From contig SFLA01000022.1 in assembly GCA_004553575.1 (NCBI GenBank), forward strand, positions 1 through 40,351: DNA of 40,351 nt. Reading direction: 5' to 3'. Under the pieces are notes generated by a model that worked only from the letters and a program-made list of their open reading frames with translations, ran no database searches and had not been told where the DNA came from. The position numbers and the translations under genes were made by a program. Shown piece after piece: positions 31,473 through 38,723 of this stretch. Numbering within the stretch: position 1 is the stretch's first letter; each line of letters opens with the position of its first letter. The DNA is from Clostridiales bacterium. GTDB taxonomy: Bacteria > Bacillota > Clostridia > Oscillospirales > CAG-382.

Positions 31473-32696
31473 ATGAGAAGAATTTCCGCCGTGCTGCTTC
31501 TGCCGCTGCTGCTTTGCTCCTGCGTGTCCGCTGCGGGCAGGGAATACGAGATTTCGGCGGTAACGGAGGAGAGCGGATATACCTGCATGGTAACGGAGGA
31601 CGTAACCTTGAACGGAATATGGATATCCCAGTTCGATATAACAGACATCTGGTGCGACGAAGCCGGACAGCGCCCACGCGACGAATTTGCTTCTGCCGTG
31701 AAGGAACTTTGCGCCGGAATCGCCGCCGGGGGCTACAACGCGGTTTTTGTGCAGGTTCGCCCCTACGGCGACAGCTTTTATCCTTCCGCGTTTTATCCGC
31801 CGTCCGCCTATGCGGTCGGCGCTTACGGCAATGCCTTCACATATGATCCGCTCGAGATATTTCTTTCCTGCGCCCATTCCGCCGGGCTGGAATTCCATGC
31901 GTGGATAAACCCGTACCGCCTTATGAAGACCGATGAAGTATGCCTGCTGCCGGAGGACAGCCTTATACGCCGCTGCGCCGATGCGGGTATGTTTGCCGAA
32001 TACGACGGAAGGCTTTATATACTCCCGTCCGATATTGCACGGTGCCGTATGATTCTTGACGGCGTACGCGAGCTGGTTACCGGCTATGCGGTAGACGGTG
32101 TGCATATCGACGATTATTTTTATCCTACTTCCGATCCGTCCTTCGACGGCGAGGCGTTTTCCCTGAGCGGAGAATCCGATATGCTTGTATGGCGCAGAAA
32201 CAACGTGTCCCGTCTCGTCAAAGAGATATATTCGGTCGTAAAGGAGTGCGACCGGGACTGTGTTTTCGGCGTGTCTCCCGCCGGGAATATCGATTATTCC
32301 TACAACTACTGCTGTGCCGACATATATCTGTGGTGCTCGTCAGAGGGGTACCTGGATTACATATTGCCGCAGGTTTATTTCGGATATTCGAATCCGATTT
32401 GCCCGTTTTCGGCAACTCTTGATAATTGGATTTCCGTTGTAACGAATCCGGATATACGGCTGTATACCGGTCTTGCGGCTTATAAAGTCGGCGCGACCGA
32501 CGCTTTTGCCGGGGCGATGTCCAACGAATGGATAGATACGCCGGGAATGCTTTCCCGGCAGATCGCCGAGTCGAAGGAAAAAACGGACGGATGTGTGCTT
32601 TTTTCTTACCGGTACGTGTTCGGAAAGGATGTGCCGCGCCGCCCCGAATCGAAAAAGACGTTGCCGTTACCCTTTGCTGACAAATCCGCGTACTGA
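31473..32696 (+). CDS. glycosyl hydrolase-like 10 (GHL10/DUF187) lipoprotein
   Basis: A 407-residue exported protein of the GHL10 group (formerly DUF187), putative glycoside hydrolases with a TIM barrel. A lipoprotein signal ends at LLLCSC. The barrel begins GIWISQFDITDIW (about 48) and carries YNAVFVQVRPYGDSFYPS (about 88), FHAWINPYRL (about 142), VDGVHIDDYFYPT (about 206; Asp-Asp candidates for catalysis) and DYILPQVYFGY (about 295). The start at 31473 has only a weak site (GGTGAT at 31461-31466); an ATG at 31466 is followed at once by a stop codon. The substrate is unknown; related proteins act on or near cell-wall glycans. Confidence 0.88.
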   Translation: MRRISAVLLLPLLLCSCVSAAGREYEISAVTEESGYTCMVTEDVTLNGIWISQFDITDIWCDEAGQRPRDEFASAVKELCAGIAAGGYNAVFVQVRPYGDSFYPSAFYPPSAYAVGAYGNAFTYDPLEIFLSCAHSAGLEFHAWINPYRLMKTDEVCLLPEDSLIRRCADAGMFAEYDGRLYILPSDIARCRMILDGVRELVTGYAVDGVHIDDYFYPTSDPSFDGEAFSLSGESDMLVWRRNNVSRLVKEIYSVVKECDRDCVFGVSPAGNIDYSYNYCCADIYLWCSSEGYLDYILPQVYFGYSNPICPFSATLDNWISVVTNPDIRLYTGLAAYKVGATDAFAGAMSNEWIDTPGMLSRQIAESKEKTDGCVLFSYRYVFGKDVPRRPESKKTLPLPFADKSAY

Positions 32697-33161
32697 AAAA
32701 CCCGTGAAATGTTGCAGGGATCTTTAATTCACGGCTGACGCGATTCCGATATCCGACGGTGAAGGCATTATGTCCCGTTCTCCGACCGGCATCGGAGGCC
32801 GAAGCGTTTATCGACCGGTTCGGCGGTTATCATGCGTGTATAATAACGGGCAGTACCCGCGTGGTTTACGCGGTATTATAAACCGGGTACGGGACAGCAA
32901 TCAGCCCGAGCCGGGTGAAAAACGCCGACGAAAGCCCTCGGGTACACATTGCTTTGCCCCGAAGACACGCAAAATCGCGATTTTCGTTGTGTGGACCTAT
33001 ATCTTCCCATTGAATAAAGATCAATTCCTGCCGCTTTGCTTATATATCAAAAATACAGCCGTATGAAGCAGTCTGCTTTGCCGGTTACCGACGGCGGGAA
33101 TAAGCCGATTTGCCGGACGTTCGGGCTTCTTCGCCTGTCAGCATTATATCGGTATATAAAC
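32697..33161. other. 465 bases without an assigned gene
   Basis: No long coding frame is supported. One short frame, GTG 32759 to TAA 32881 (40 codons, with ASEAEAFIDRFGGYHACIIT), looks protein-like but has no ribosome binding site and may be a remnant. A hairpin CCGCGT-GGTTT-ACGCGG lies at about 32857-32873 within a larger inverted repeat (TACCCG/CGGGTA). From 32990 on the DNA becomes AT-rich. No tRNA was found. Confidence 0.4.
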
Positions 33162-33204
33162 GAATTCTCCGAATTGCACGGCAATGCGGAGAATTCTTGT
33201 TTTT
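33162..33204. terminator. hairpin terminator downstream of dpaB
   Basis: GAATTCTCCG and CGGAGAATTC form a perfect ten-pair stem with a 15-base loop. A good U-run (TTGTTTTT) follows on the plus strand and a weaker TTTATAT on the minus strand. On the minus strand it lies about 30 bases past the dpaB stop. Confidence 0.65.
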
Positions 33205-33226
33205 ACCTGCCGTGCGCCTTTATGGC

Positions 33227-33790
33227 TCACAGCAGTACGGGCTGTATCTGAACGCCGTCCGCCGCACATTCGAGGGTCTGACGTAGCATGCCAAATTCGC
33301 ATATCAGAGAATCCGGTTTCTTTTTCGGCGAATCCTGCCTCAGCGGAACAAAATACACGCCCTTGCGGACCGCGGTCTCCGCGATGTTCCGCAGTGTCAT
33401 TCCAAGCGCATCGTTGGTCGCCAGCGCTATCACCACCGGCACCCTGTTGCGGAAGGCGATTTTTGCCGACATTGTAACAACCGAATCGGTTATCCCGCAG
33501 GAGATCTTGGCGAGCGTGTTCCCGGTGCAGGGACAGATAACGAGCGCATCGAACTTCTGCGGCGTAAGTATTTGTTCGGCGTCGCGTATCGTGTAGATCG
33601 GCTCTCTGCCGCATAAAGCTTCGACCCGAAGCTTAAGGGATTCGCAGGTTCCGAATCGGGTGTTGGTCGATGCGGAGATTTCGGATATTACCGGGTAAAT
33701 GTCGTGCCCTTCTCTTACCAGAGCTTCAAGCGCTTTGATAGACTGCGCGTGGTTACAGAAGGAGCCGCAGACCGCGAATACTGCTTTCAT
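33227..33790 (-). CDS. dpaB: dipicolinate synthase subunit B
   Basis: A 187-residue flavoprotein-like subunit (SpoVFB) of dipicolinate synthase, which makes pyridine-2,6-dicarboxylate in the mother cell for export into the spore core. The start at 33790 (MKAVFAVCGSFC) overlaps the dpaA stop (ATGA). Marks of the flavoprotein fold are CGSFCNHAQSIKALEAL, YPVISEISASTNTRFG, the conserved ALVICPCTGNTLAKI (about 97-111) and VPVVIALATNDALG. It is present only in spore formers, so it is a strong clue to the organism. It follows dpaA as the second cistron. Confidence 0.95.
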   Translation of the reverse strand: MKAVFAVCGSFCNHAQSIKALEALVREGHDIYPVISEISASTNTRFGTCESLKLRVEALCGREPIYTIRDAEQILTPQKFDALVICPCTGNTLAKISCGITDSVVTMSAKIAFRNRVPVVIALATNDALGMTLRNIAETAVRKGVYFVPLRQDSPKKKPDSLICEFGMLRQTLECAADGVQIQPVLL

Positions 33791-34695
33791 ATCCGCACCC
33801 CCTCCGCCGCGAGCAGATCGCACAGAGTTTCGTATATAATCTCTCCGGAGGTCACCGGCGCCACTCTTCCGGGCAGCGAAAGCGCCCATATAACCTTGAC
33901 TCCGAGAGCTCTTGCGGCGTCGAAATCCGTCCCTCCCGGGCGCGACGCGAGATCGATTACTGCGGCTCTCGGCTTTATCTCTGCCAGCTCATCTCTTCCG
34001 AGAACCCTCGCCGGGACCGTATTGAATATGAGGTCGCTTCCGGCAAGGTGCTTTTTCAGATCGTCAAAACCGGCGGATCTTATTCCGAGCACCTGCCAGA
34101 GCGCGCGGTCTTCGCTCTTGCGGGCAATCACCGTAACCTCCGCGCCGAGCGATCTCAGCCTCGGTGCGAGCGCTTTGGCAATCCGTCCGCTGCCCAGCAC
34201 CGCAGCCTTTGCGCCCGACACGGTGAACGGAGTCTCTTCCATTGCCAGCATAATGGCGCCCTCGGCGGTAGGTATCGCATTACGCAGTTGAAGCGCCTCG
34301 TCACGGTAATAATCGATACATTTCGCGTGTCTTCCGGAAATTTCGGACGGTATCATGCCGCCGCAGATTATTGCGCCGTCCGGGACGCAGGCGAGCAGTT
34401 CTTCTGCGTATATAGCGCAGGGGTGGAAAGGAGCGTTGATTTTTATCCTGTCTGTAGAGCACGGAAGCCCGAGCAGAACTATGTCGGCGCCGTTTACCGC
34501 ATCCGCGAGCGTTTCACAGCGCATTTCGCCTTCCTCAGATTCACCGCAAAGCTCACTTCCGAAATACCTGACTTCCGCGCGGCGTGAAAACAGTGCCGCC
34601 GCCGCAGCAAGGCGCATGTCACCTCCCACTGCGGCTACAATTGTTTTTTTATTCCTCTGCAGCTCCTCGCTGCGCGTTTTGTTTTTATCGGACAT
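33787..34695 (-). CDS. dpaA: dipicolinate synthase subunit A
   Basis: A 302-residue NAD(P)-binding subunit (SpoVFA). An N-terminal domain (VAAVGGDMRLAAAAALFSRR, ADIVLLGLPCSTD, GGMIPSEISG) is followed by a Rossmann domain with AVLGSGRIAKALAPRLRSLG (about residue 165) and VIDLASRPGGTDF and LPGRVAPVTSGEI near the end. With DpaB it converts a lysine-pathway intermediate to dipicolinic acid, which gives spores heat resistance. The ATG at 34695 follows GGAGGG by five bases; that site lies in one arm of a long hairpin (see the neighbouring regulatory feature). In Bacillus this operon is transcribed by sigma-K in the mother cell. Confidence 0.95.
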   Translation of the reverse strand: MSDKNKTRSEELQRNKKTIVAAVGGDMRLAAAAALFSRRAEVRYFGSELCGESEEGEMRCETLADAVNGADIVLLGLPCSTDRIKINAPFHPCAIYAEELLACVPDGAIICGGMIPSEISGRHAKCIDYYRDEALQLRNAIPTAEGAIMLAMEETPFTVSGAKAAVLGSGRIAKALAPRLRSLGAEVTVIARKSEDRALWQVLGIRSAGFDDLKKHLAGSDLIFNTVPARVLGRDELAEIKPRAAVIDLASRPGGTDFDAARALGVKVIWALSLPGRVAPVTSGEIIYETLCDLLAAEGVRI

Positions 34696-34697
34696 AA

Positions 34698-34747
34698 ATA
34701 CCCTCCGTCGTCTTTTTACCAGTATATGACGGCGGAGGGTATGCTGT
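34698..34747 (-). promoter_or_regulatory. hairpin masking the dpaA ribosome binding site, with a sigma-K-like promoter
   Basis: On the minus strand ATACCCTCCGCCGTC (34742-34728) pairs with GACGACGGAGGGTAT (34712-34698), 14 of 15 positions. The right arm contains the dpaA site GGAGGG (34706-34701). Overlapping the left arm is AC-N17-CATATACT (34747-34721), which fits the sigma-K pattern AC-N17-CATANNNT. A transcript started there, near 34713, would lack the left arm and leave the site free. The promoter call rests on a short motif. Confidence 0.4.
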
Positions 34748-34762
34748 TTAACGTTTTACCGG

Positions 34763-36295
34763 TTATTTCTTAACCAGTACGGGTCTGTCGGTCGATGCGG
34801 TACCGTCGTCGGCAAACGATGAGGGGTTGTCGGTTCGAAGCACGTCGGGGCTTACACAGTATTTCTTGGCTATACTCCAGAGTGTGTCGCCTGCGGCAGG
34901 ATAACAGTATATCAGCGTGAGCGCCGTCTCCTGAGAAGTCGCAGGCTTTTCACCGGTAAGCCTGGTTACCGCTTCGAATTTTTTCTCCGAATACAGGGTG
35001 ACCGCCGCCGCGAACATTATCCTAACGGCCGTACTGCCGTCCGGAAGTACCGTTGCGCTGCATTCAAAGGCGCAAATATCAATGTTTCTCGTGTCGTAAG
35101 CGGGCGTCTCGGACGTAAGCTTTTCCCTGAACGATCCGTTGTAATCGGCGCTGTCCCAGCCCTGCTCGGTTCTGCCGAGAACGGTCGCCACATAGCTTCC
35201 CGTGAGATACAGACCGTCCTCGCCCGTTTCCAGGTCGGATTCGGTTACGCGTGCGGAGCAATCGATGATTTCTTTGAATTCCGGCTCTGCGGCGGGAAAG
35301 GTACGCTCCTCCGGGAATACCCGTGCGTACTTTTCTCCGGCAGCCAGGGTTGTCATGGTCTGCTTTTCAAGCGTGTTTTCGCATCCGCTTATAAAAGCGT
35401 CGGTGGCACAGTCGCAGATAACCCGGTCGTGGCGCACGCCGTGAAGCATAACGGTAAACGCCGCGTTCAGTACTCTGTATTCTCCGTAAGGATCTATATC
35501 GGTCGAGGTTTCGGCTTCGGTCACCGTTGCCGTTATATCAAGCGTCGCTCCGTCCGGAAGCACCATGTCCTCCACGAGCATTGTTATCGGAAAATCGTGG
35601 CTGAACATGCGGTATTCGCCTTCGGGGTTGGCGTACAGCAGACGGTAGTGCGCAGTGGTTTTTACCGTAACCCCGTCGTCGGACTGTGAATATTCGGGGC
35701 GGTGCAGGTTTACGCAGGTCATTACCGCTTCTTCAACAGGAGGCGTGTTTTCGTTCATCGTAACAGCTTCGTTAAACCTGTATTCTCTGACGAACGGGTC
35801 AGCCAGCCTGTCGTATTCGCATTTTGCCGGCAGAGCGAATACGTTTTCGGGAAGCGCGGAGGCGTCGATAATGCTTACAGGGGTTTCGCTTTTCACGGAG
35901 ACCGAAAGCACGGACCGCGCTCGGACGAGCAGCTTCCGCGGCGAAAGCATGCGGCAGCCTATTCTTTTTACCGCGGCGGACGCCGATGCGCGGCATTCGC
36001 CGCGTGTTTGGTCCGGAATATCCGTTTTCTCGCTGATGTCGGCGCTGAAAGTTGCGAAAGACAGACGGTTTTTAAGGTCGCTTTCGTACAGCACCGAAAA
36101 AATCATTTTCCCTTCGACGGTGCATCGGCCGCCGGCACAGGAGGCGGATTCTATATACGGATTTGCGTCCACACGGATAATCCGTTCTACATCCGGGCAG
36201 TAATCGGGAAGGGCGAATTCCTTTTCGGTCTCTTTATCGATGTCTGCCGCAAACAGGCTTTTGCCAAGCAGCACCTCGCTGGTATTTATCTCCAT
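34763..36295 (-). CDS. sipL: SipL-like spore envelope protein, DUF3794 (SPOCS) repeats plus LysM
   Basis: A 510-residue protein with SPOCS (DUF3794) domains and a C-terminal LysM. It starts SEVLLGKSLFAADIDKETEK, a typical SipL N-terminus, followed by ALPDYCPDVERIIRVDA. Further SPOCS-like stretches are YPFDFPITM-type beta regions around 225-260 and the segment around 315-430. The LysM motif is GDTLWSIAKKYCVSPDVLRT (about 468-487). SipL binds SpoIVA on the forespore surface and is needed for coat attachment in Clostridioides difficile. It lies between dpaAB and the spoVM micro-gene, all sporulation functions. The exact number of SPOCS domains is uncertain by eye. Confidence 0.88.
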   Translation of the reverse strand: MEINTSEVLLGKSLFAADIDKETEKEFALPDYCPDVERIIRVDANPYIESASCAGGRCTVEGKMIFSVLYESDLKNRLSFATFSADISEKTDIPDQTRGECRASASAAVKRIGCRMLSPRKLLVRARSVLSVSVKSETPVSIIDASALPENVFALPAKCEYDRLADPFVREYRFNEAVTMNENTPPVEEAVMTCVNLHRPEYSQSDDGVTVKTTAHYRLLYANPEGEYRMFSHDFPITMLVEDMVLPDGATLDITATVTEAETSTDIDPYGEYRVLNAAFTVMLHGVRHDRVICDCATDAFISGCENTLEKQTMTTLAAGEKYARVFPEERTFPAAEPEFKEIIDCSARVTESDLETGEDGLYLTGSYVATVLGRTEQGWDSADYNGSFREKLTSETPAYDTRNIDICAFECSATVLPDGSTAVRIMFAAAVTLYSEKKFEAVTRLTGEKPATSQETALTLIYCYPAAGDTLWSIAKKYCVSPDVLRTDNPSSFADDGTASTDRPVLVKK

Positions 36296-36326
36296 AACAA
36301 CCTGTTCCTTTCGTGTTTTTTGTTAA

Positions 36327-36383
36327 AATATATGCTTTCGCTCGGGTGTTTAGTACCCGTTCGCACGGAATGCGCATAAAATA
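36327..36383. promoter_or_regulatory. divergent sporulation-type -10 motifs between sipL and the micro-ORFs
   Basis: Minus-strand CATATATT (36334-36327) precedes sipL by about 32 bases, and plus-strand CATAAAATA (36375-36383) precedes the 47-residue ORF by 23 bases. Both fit the CATANNNT form shared by sigma-E and sigma-K -10 boxes. The -35 regions are poor (AC at 18 bases in both), so the assignment is tentative. Confidence 0.3.
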
Positions 36384-36405
36384 CTCATGAGAGGAGAGAT
36401 GAGCT

Positions 36406-36549
36406 ATGAGGAGACACCGCTGTCCGCTCGGAGTTTGCATAATTGCGTTCGGGGCGGGGGTGATACTGTCCTGTCTGCTGCCCTGGGCAGCGGTCTGTTT
36501 CGCGGTCGCGTTGGTTGCGGTCGCCGCCGGGATAATGATTCTGTGTTAG
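36406..36549 (+). CDS. 47-residue hydrophobic membrane peptide upstream of spoVM
   Basis: A short gene with GAGGAGAG at 36391-36398, eight bases before its ATG, ending in TAG at 36547-36549. The peptide has a basic start (MRRHRCPLG) followed by two hydrophobic stretches, CIIAFGAGVILSCLL and AAVCFAVALVAVAAGIMIL, separated by a single PW. It probably forms a membrane hairpin. It has four Cys residues. The next gene, 14 bases downstream, is the SpoVM-like peptide, so both are probably made on one transcript and used during sporulation. I recognise no named family. Confidence 0.7.
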   Translation: MRRHRCPLGVCIIAFGAGVILSCLLPWAAVCFAVALVAVAAGIMILC

Positions 36550-36563
36550 GGGAGAACGGAAAC

Positions 36564-36653
36564 ATGAAGATAATCGTTATTAAGCCTCCGAGGTTTTTAA
36601 GGCCGTTTTTAAGACGGATTTTCGGTCAAAGACACCCGAAAGCGGGAACATAG
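36564..36653 (+). CDS. spoVM: SpoVM-like amphipathic sporulation peptide (29 residues)
   Basis: A 29-residue peptide starting MKIIVIKPPRFLRPFL and ending in a Lys/Arg-rich tail. It closely follows Bacillus SpoVM (MKFYTIKLPKFLGGIVRAML): MK, a short beta-like start, IK-x-P-[KR]-FL, with the key Pro at residue 9, then an amphipathic helix and a Gly-polar end. SpoVM senses the convex forespore membrane and anchors SpoIVA there. GGGGAGA lies at 36549-36555 before the ATG at 36564; a longer reading frame through the upstream gene is only a shadow. Its place beside sipL, whose product also binds SpoIVA, strongly supports the call. Confidence 0.85.
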   Translation: MKIIVIKPPRFLRPFLRRIFGQRHPKAGT

Positions 36654-36708
36654 CGCCGCAGAGCAGGTTTGGCGCATAAAAAACGCGCATATGCGTGTGA
36701 AAAAGTAC

Positions 36709-36737
36709 TTGACAAACAAAAAAGACTATGATAGAAT
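36709..36737 (+). promoter_or_regulatory. sigma-A type promoter of a tRNA pair
   Basis: A perfect TTGACA (36709-36714), a 17-base spacer and TAGAAT (36732-36737), about 50 bases before the first tRNA. Confidence 0.8.
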
Positions 36738-36786
36738 AATCAAGCTGTCCGGCAGGGCGCCGGAAAATACATTATTTTATCGACGT

Positions 36787-36863
36787 GGGCCATTAGCTCA
36801 GTTGGTTAGAGCAACCGGCTCATAACCGGTCGGTCCGGGGTTCGAGTCCCTGATGGCCCACCA
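36787..36863 (+). tRNA. tRNA-Met (anticodon CAT)
   Basis: A 77-base cloverleaf with acceptor GGGCCAT/ATGGCCC, discriminator A and encoded CCA. Anticodon arm ACCGG-CTCATAA-CCGGT gives anticodon CAT. The closed 1:72 pair rules against initiator tRNA. The same anticodon also serves tRNA-Ile2 (lysidine-modified), which cannot be excluded by eye. Confidence 0.85.
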
Positions 36864-36873
36864 CGGTCTTTTT

Positions 36874-36949
36874 GCTGATGTAGCACAGATGGTAGCGCAC
36901 ATCCTTGGTAAGGATGAGGTCGCCGGTTCGATTCCGGCCATCAGCTCCA
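36874..36949 (+). tRNA. tRNA-Thr (anticodon GGT)
   Basis: A 76-base cloverleaf with acceptor GCTGATG/CATCAGC, discriminator T and encoded CCA. Anticodon arm CATCC-TTGGTAA-GGATG gives GGT. It is ten bases after tRNA-Met, on the same transcript. Confidence 0.95.
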
Positions 36950-36990
36950 AACCGGAATCCGTACTCTTCAGAGTACGGATTCCGGTTTTT
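36950..36990 (+). terminator. strong terminator of the tRNA-Met/tRNA-Thr unit
   Basis: AACCGGAATCCGTACTC pairs perfectly with GAGTACGGATTCCGGTT across a TTCA loop, followed by TTTTTAT. Confidence 0.95.
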
Positions 36991-37088
36991 ATACTCATAT
37001 AACGCCGCAGACAGGTTTTATATCCTGCCTTAGGCGAAACGGAAGAATTTATGCCTGCTGCCGTGACCGTGCGGCATTGTAAGGTATT

Positions 37089-37140
37089 AACAAGGACTGC
37101 GTCGGCGGGAAAGCCCGTCTGCCGCAGTCCTTGTTGTTTG
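37089..37140. terminator. long hairpin terminator after the 505-residue protein gene
   Basis: AACAAGGACTGCG pairs with CGCAGTCCTTGTT, with an inner GGCGGG/CCCGTC stem. On the minus strand it lies about 65 bases past the stop at 37206; T-rich bases are on both sides. Confidence 0.7.
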
Positions 37141-37205
37141 TATATATCAGAAGATTCAACCGCGCGGCGCTGCTCGGAACGCGCCGATTAATCCGCCCTA
37201 TGCGG

Positions 37206-38723
37206 TCATGCTTCCGCTTTGGTTTCGACCGTTGTTTCAAGCCCTCCGCAGGAGTTTGCGAGAATAACCGAATCAATAACTATCCGCTTTCCGGATTTCG
37301 GCGGCACGGTAACTGTATATACGGTGCACTTTTCTTTAAGTGTCTCGGGGTAGGGTACTCCACCGACAACCGGCCAGAATCTCCCGCCGTATTCGGTAAG
37401 GCTTTCGCGGTCTATCCCCGGGAATGCCTCGTCCGGTGTTCCGAAGGAATAAGGGTGAACGCACATATATGCCTTAAGCGGCGTGCCGTCGGTGCTTCTC
37501 ACTATCGTCGCGAGGACGCCCGATACCGATCCTTTTTTAATAACCGTGAATCTCCGCGGAATGCTTCCGGTGTTCACGAAGGTAAGCAGATCCGTGTACT
37601 GCACCATCCAGTTTCCGGTGTTTGCCGGGCGGCCGCTGCCGTCTGCATGGTCGTTGTCTATACTGACATATCTGCCGTCCTCGGTCACGCAGCCAAAATT
37701 CATCATGTCGCTTCCGATATATCCGTGCCCGCAGTTGGGGTTTATAGCCTGGAGAAGTGCCGTTCCGGTATAGTGCTCCGTCTTGCGGCTGTATTCGCAG
37801 TAGGGAACGGTCTTCGCGGCGCAATCGGGGTCGGACAGATAATCGTATGCGACGGTAAGCGCTCCGTCGGGTGTGCCGTCGCCGGCATGATACACAGTTT
37901 CGGTTTCGATAAGCCCGGCAGTGCGGTCGATACCCTTGTACTGCGCCGAATAATCTCTCCCGCCACGCTCTGTGATATATCCCTGCTGGGGCTTTCCGGG
38001 CACCACCTGGTCCGGCGTAATATAGCATACAAAGCTGCCGGTCATAACGCCGTCGATATTGAATTTTACGCATCCGTTGCCGCATTTGCCGCGTTTAAGA
38101 TATTTATCGGCTGTGTCGGAAACGCCGAATCCGCAATAAGAATCCCCGGTCGTCCCGCCGATAACGTAAATGTATTTGCCGCTCGGCACGGTTACGGTCT
38201 GGGCGGAGTATGTCTTCGGCGCGTATTTAACGAAATCGCACCCGATATACATAGGATTGACTTCGCCTTCCGGAAGGAAGTAATCGTCCGGCAGATCGAA
38301 TTCAAGAGAATAATAGTCGCTCCATTCCTTCTGACCCAGCCATTCGCCCTCCCATTGCGCACCTACGTTGGTGACGGTTACCGTCGCGTCGCGCCCTGAG
38401 CCGTTGTAGAGCCGGTAGCCGATTCGGATGTCCGCCGACGAATGGTTGCTGTGCTCATAGGTGAACACCACATCGCCCGAAAGCCCTTCGTTTTCGAGCA
38501 GCACCTGCCCGATATCATCGTCCGCAAGCATTTCCGGGTTATTACAGTATATCCAGCAGCCGCCTTCGCGCTTGCGGCAGACCGGAGACGCCGGAGCGTC
38601 CGTGCAAAGCGGAACTTTCACCGTATCGGACGAATATCTTATATCAAAAGGCTGTCCGCAGGGGTTATACTCTTCCTTCGGGAACCGTACCTCCGCGTAT
38701 CCGTTGGATTCATTGTATATCAT
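37206..38723 (-). CDS. unknown 505-residue Cys-containing beta-rich protein
   Basis: I do not recognise this protein. It has no signal peptide and no membrane helix. It has many Tyr, Gly, Asp and Thr residues, alternating strand-like segments (YAEVRFPKEEYN, VTVTNVGAQWEGEWLG near 120, VTVPSGKYIYVIGGTTGDSY near 195, PRRFTVIKKGSVSGVL near 390, YTVTVPPKSGKRIVIDSVIL near 470) and about 15 Cys, several in CGNGC- or CWIYC-like pairs. The GTTGDSY stretch and beta-rich makeup suggest stacked beta-sandwiches, as in cell-surface or spore proteins. Its ATG directly abuts the stop of the small membrane protein upstream (TAAATG), with GAGGTG as its site, so the two are made together. Export by a non-classical route, or a cytoplasmic or mother-cell role, are both possible. 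Confidence 0.65.
   Translation of the reverse strand: MIYNESNGYAEVRFPKEEYNPCGQPFDIRYSSDTVKVPLCTDAPASPVCRKREGGCWIYCNNPEMLADDDIGQVLLENEGLSGDVVFTYEHSNHSSADIRIGYRLYNGSGRDATVTVTNVGAQWEGEWLGQKEWSDYYSLEFDLPDDYFLPEGEVNPMYIGCDFVKYAPKTYSAQTVTVPSGKYIYVIGGTTGDSYCGFGVSDTADKYLKRGKCGNGCVKFNIDGVMTGSFVCYITPDQVVPGKPQQGYITERGGRDYSAQYKGIDRTAGLIETETVYHAGDGTPDGALTVAYDYLSDPDCAAKTVPYCEYSRKTEHYTGTALLQAINPNCGHGYIGSDMMNFGCVTEDGRYVSIDNDHADGSGRPANTGNWMVQYTDLLTFVNTGSIPRRFTVIKKGSVSGVLATIVRSTDGTPLKAYMCVHPYSFGTPDEAFPGIDRESLTEYGGRFWPVVGGVPYPETLKEKCTVYTVTVPPKSGKRIVIDSVILANSCGGLETTVETKAEA

Noticed and set aside
36387..36563. Longer frame that ends in the SpoVM-like peptide
   Set aside because: It is out of frame with the well-supported 47-residue gene and has no ribosome binding site at its start.
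36680..36700. ACGCGCATATGCGTGT hairpin after spoVM as a terminator
   Set aside because: It has no U-run and only about eight pairs; it is not enough to call.
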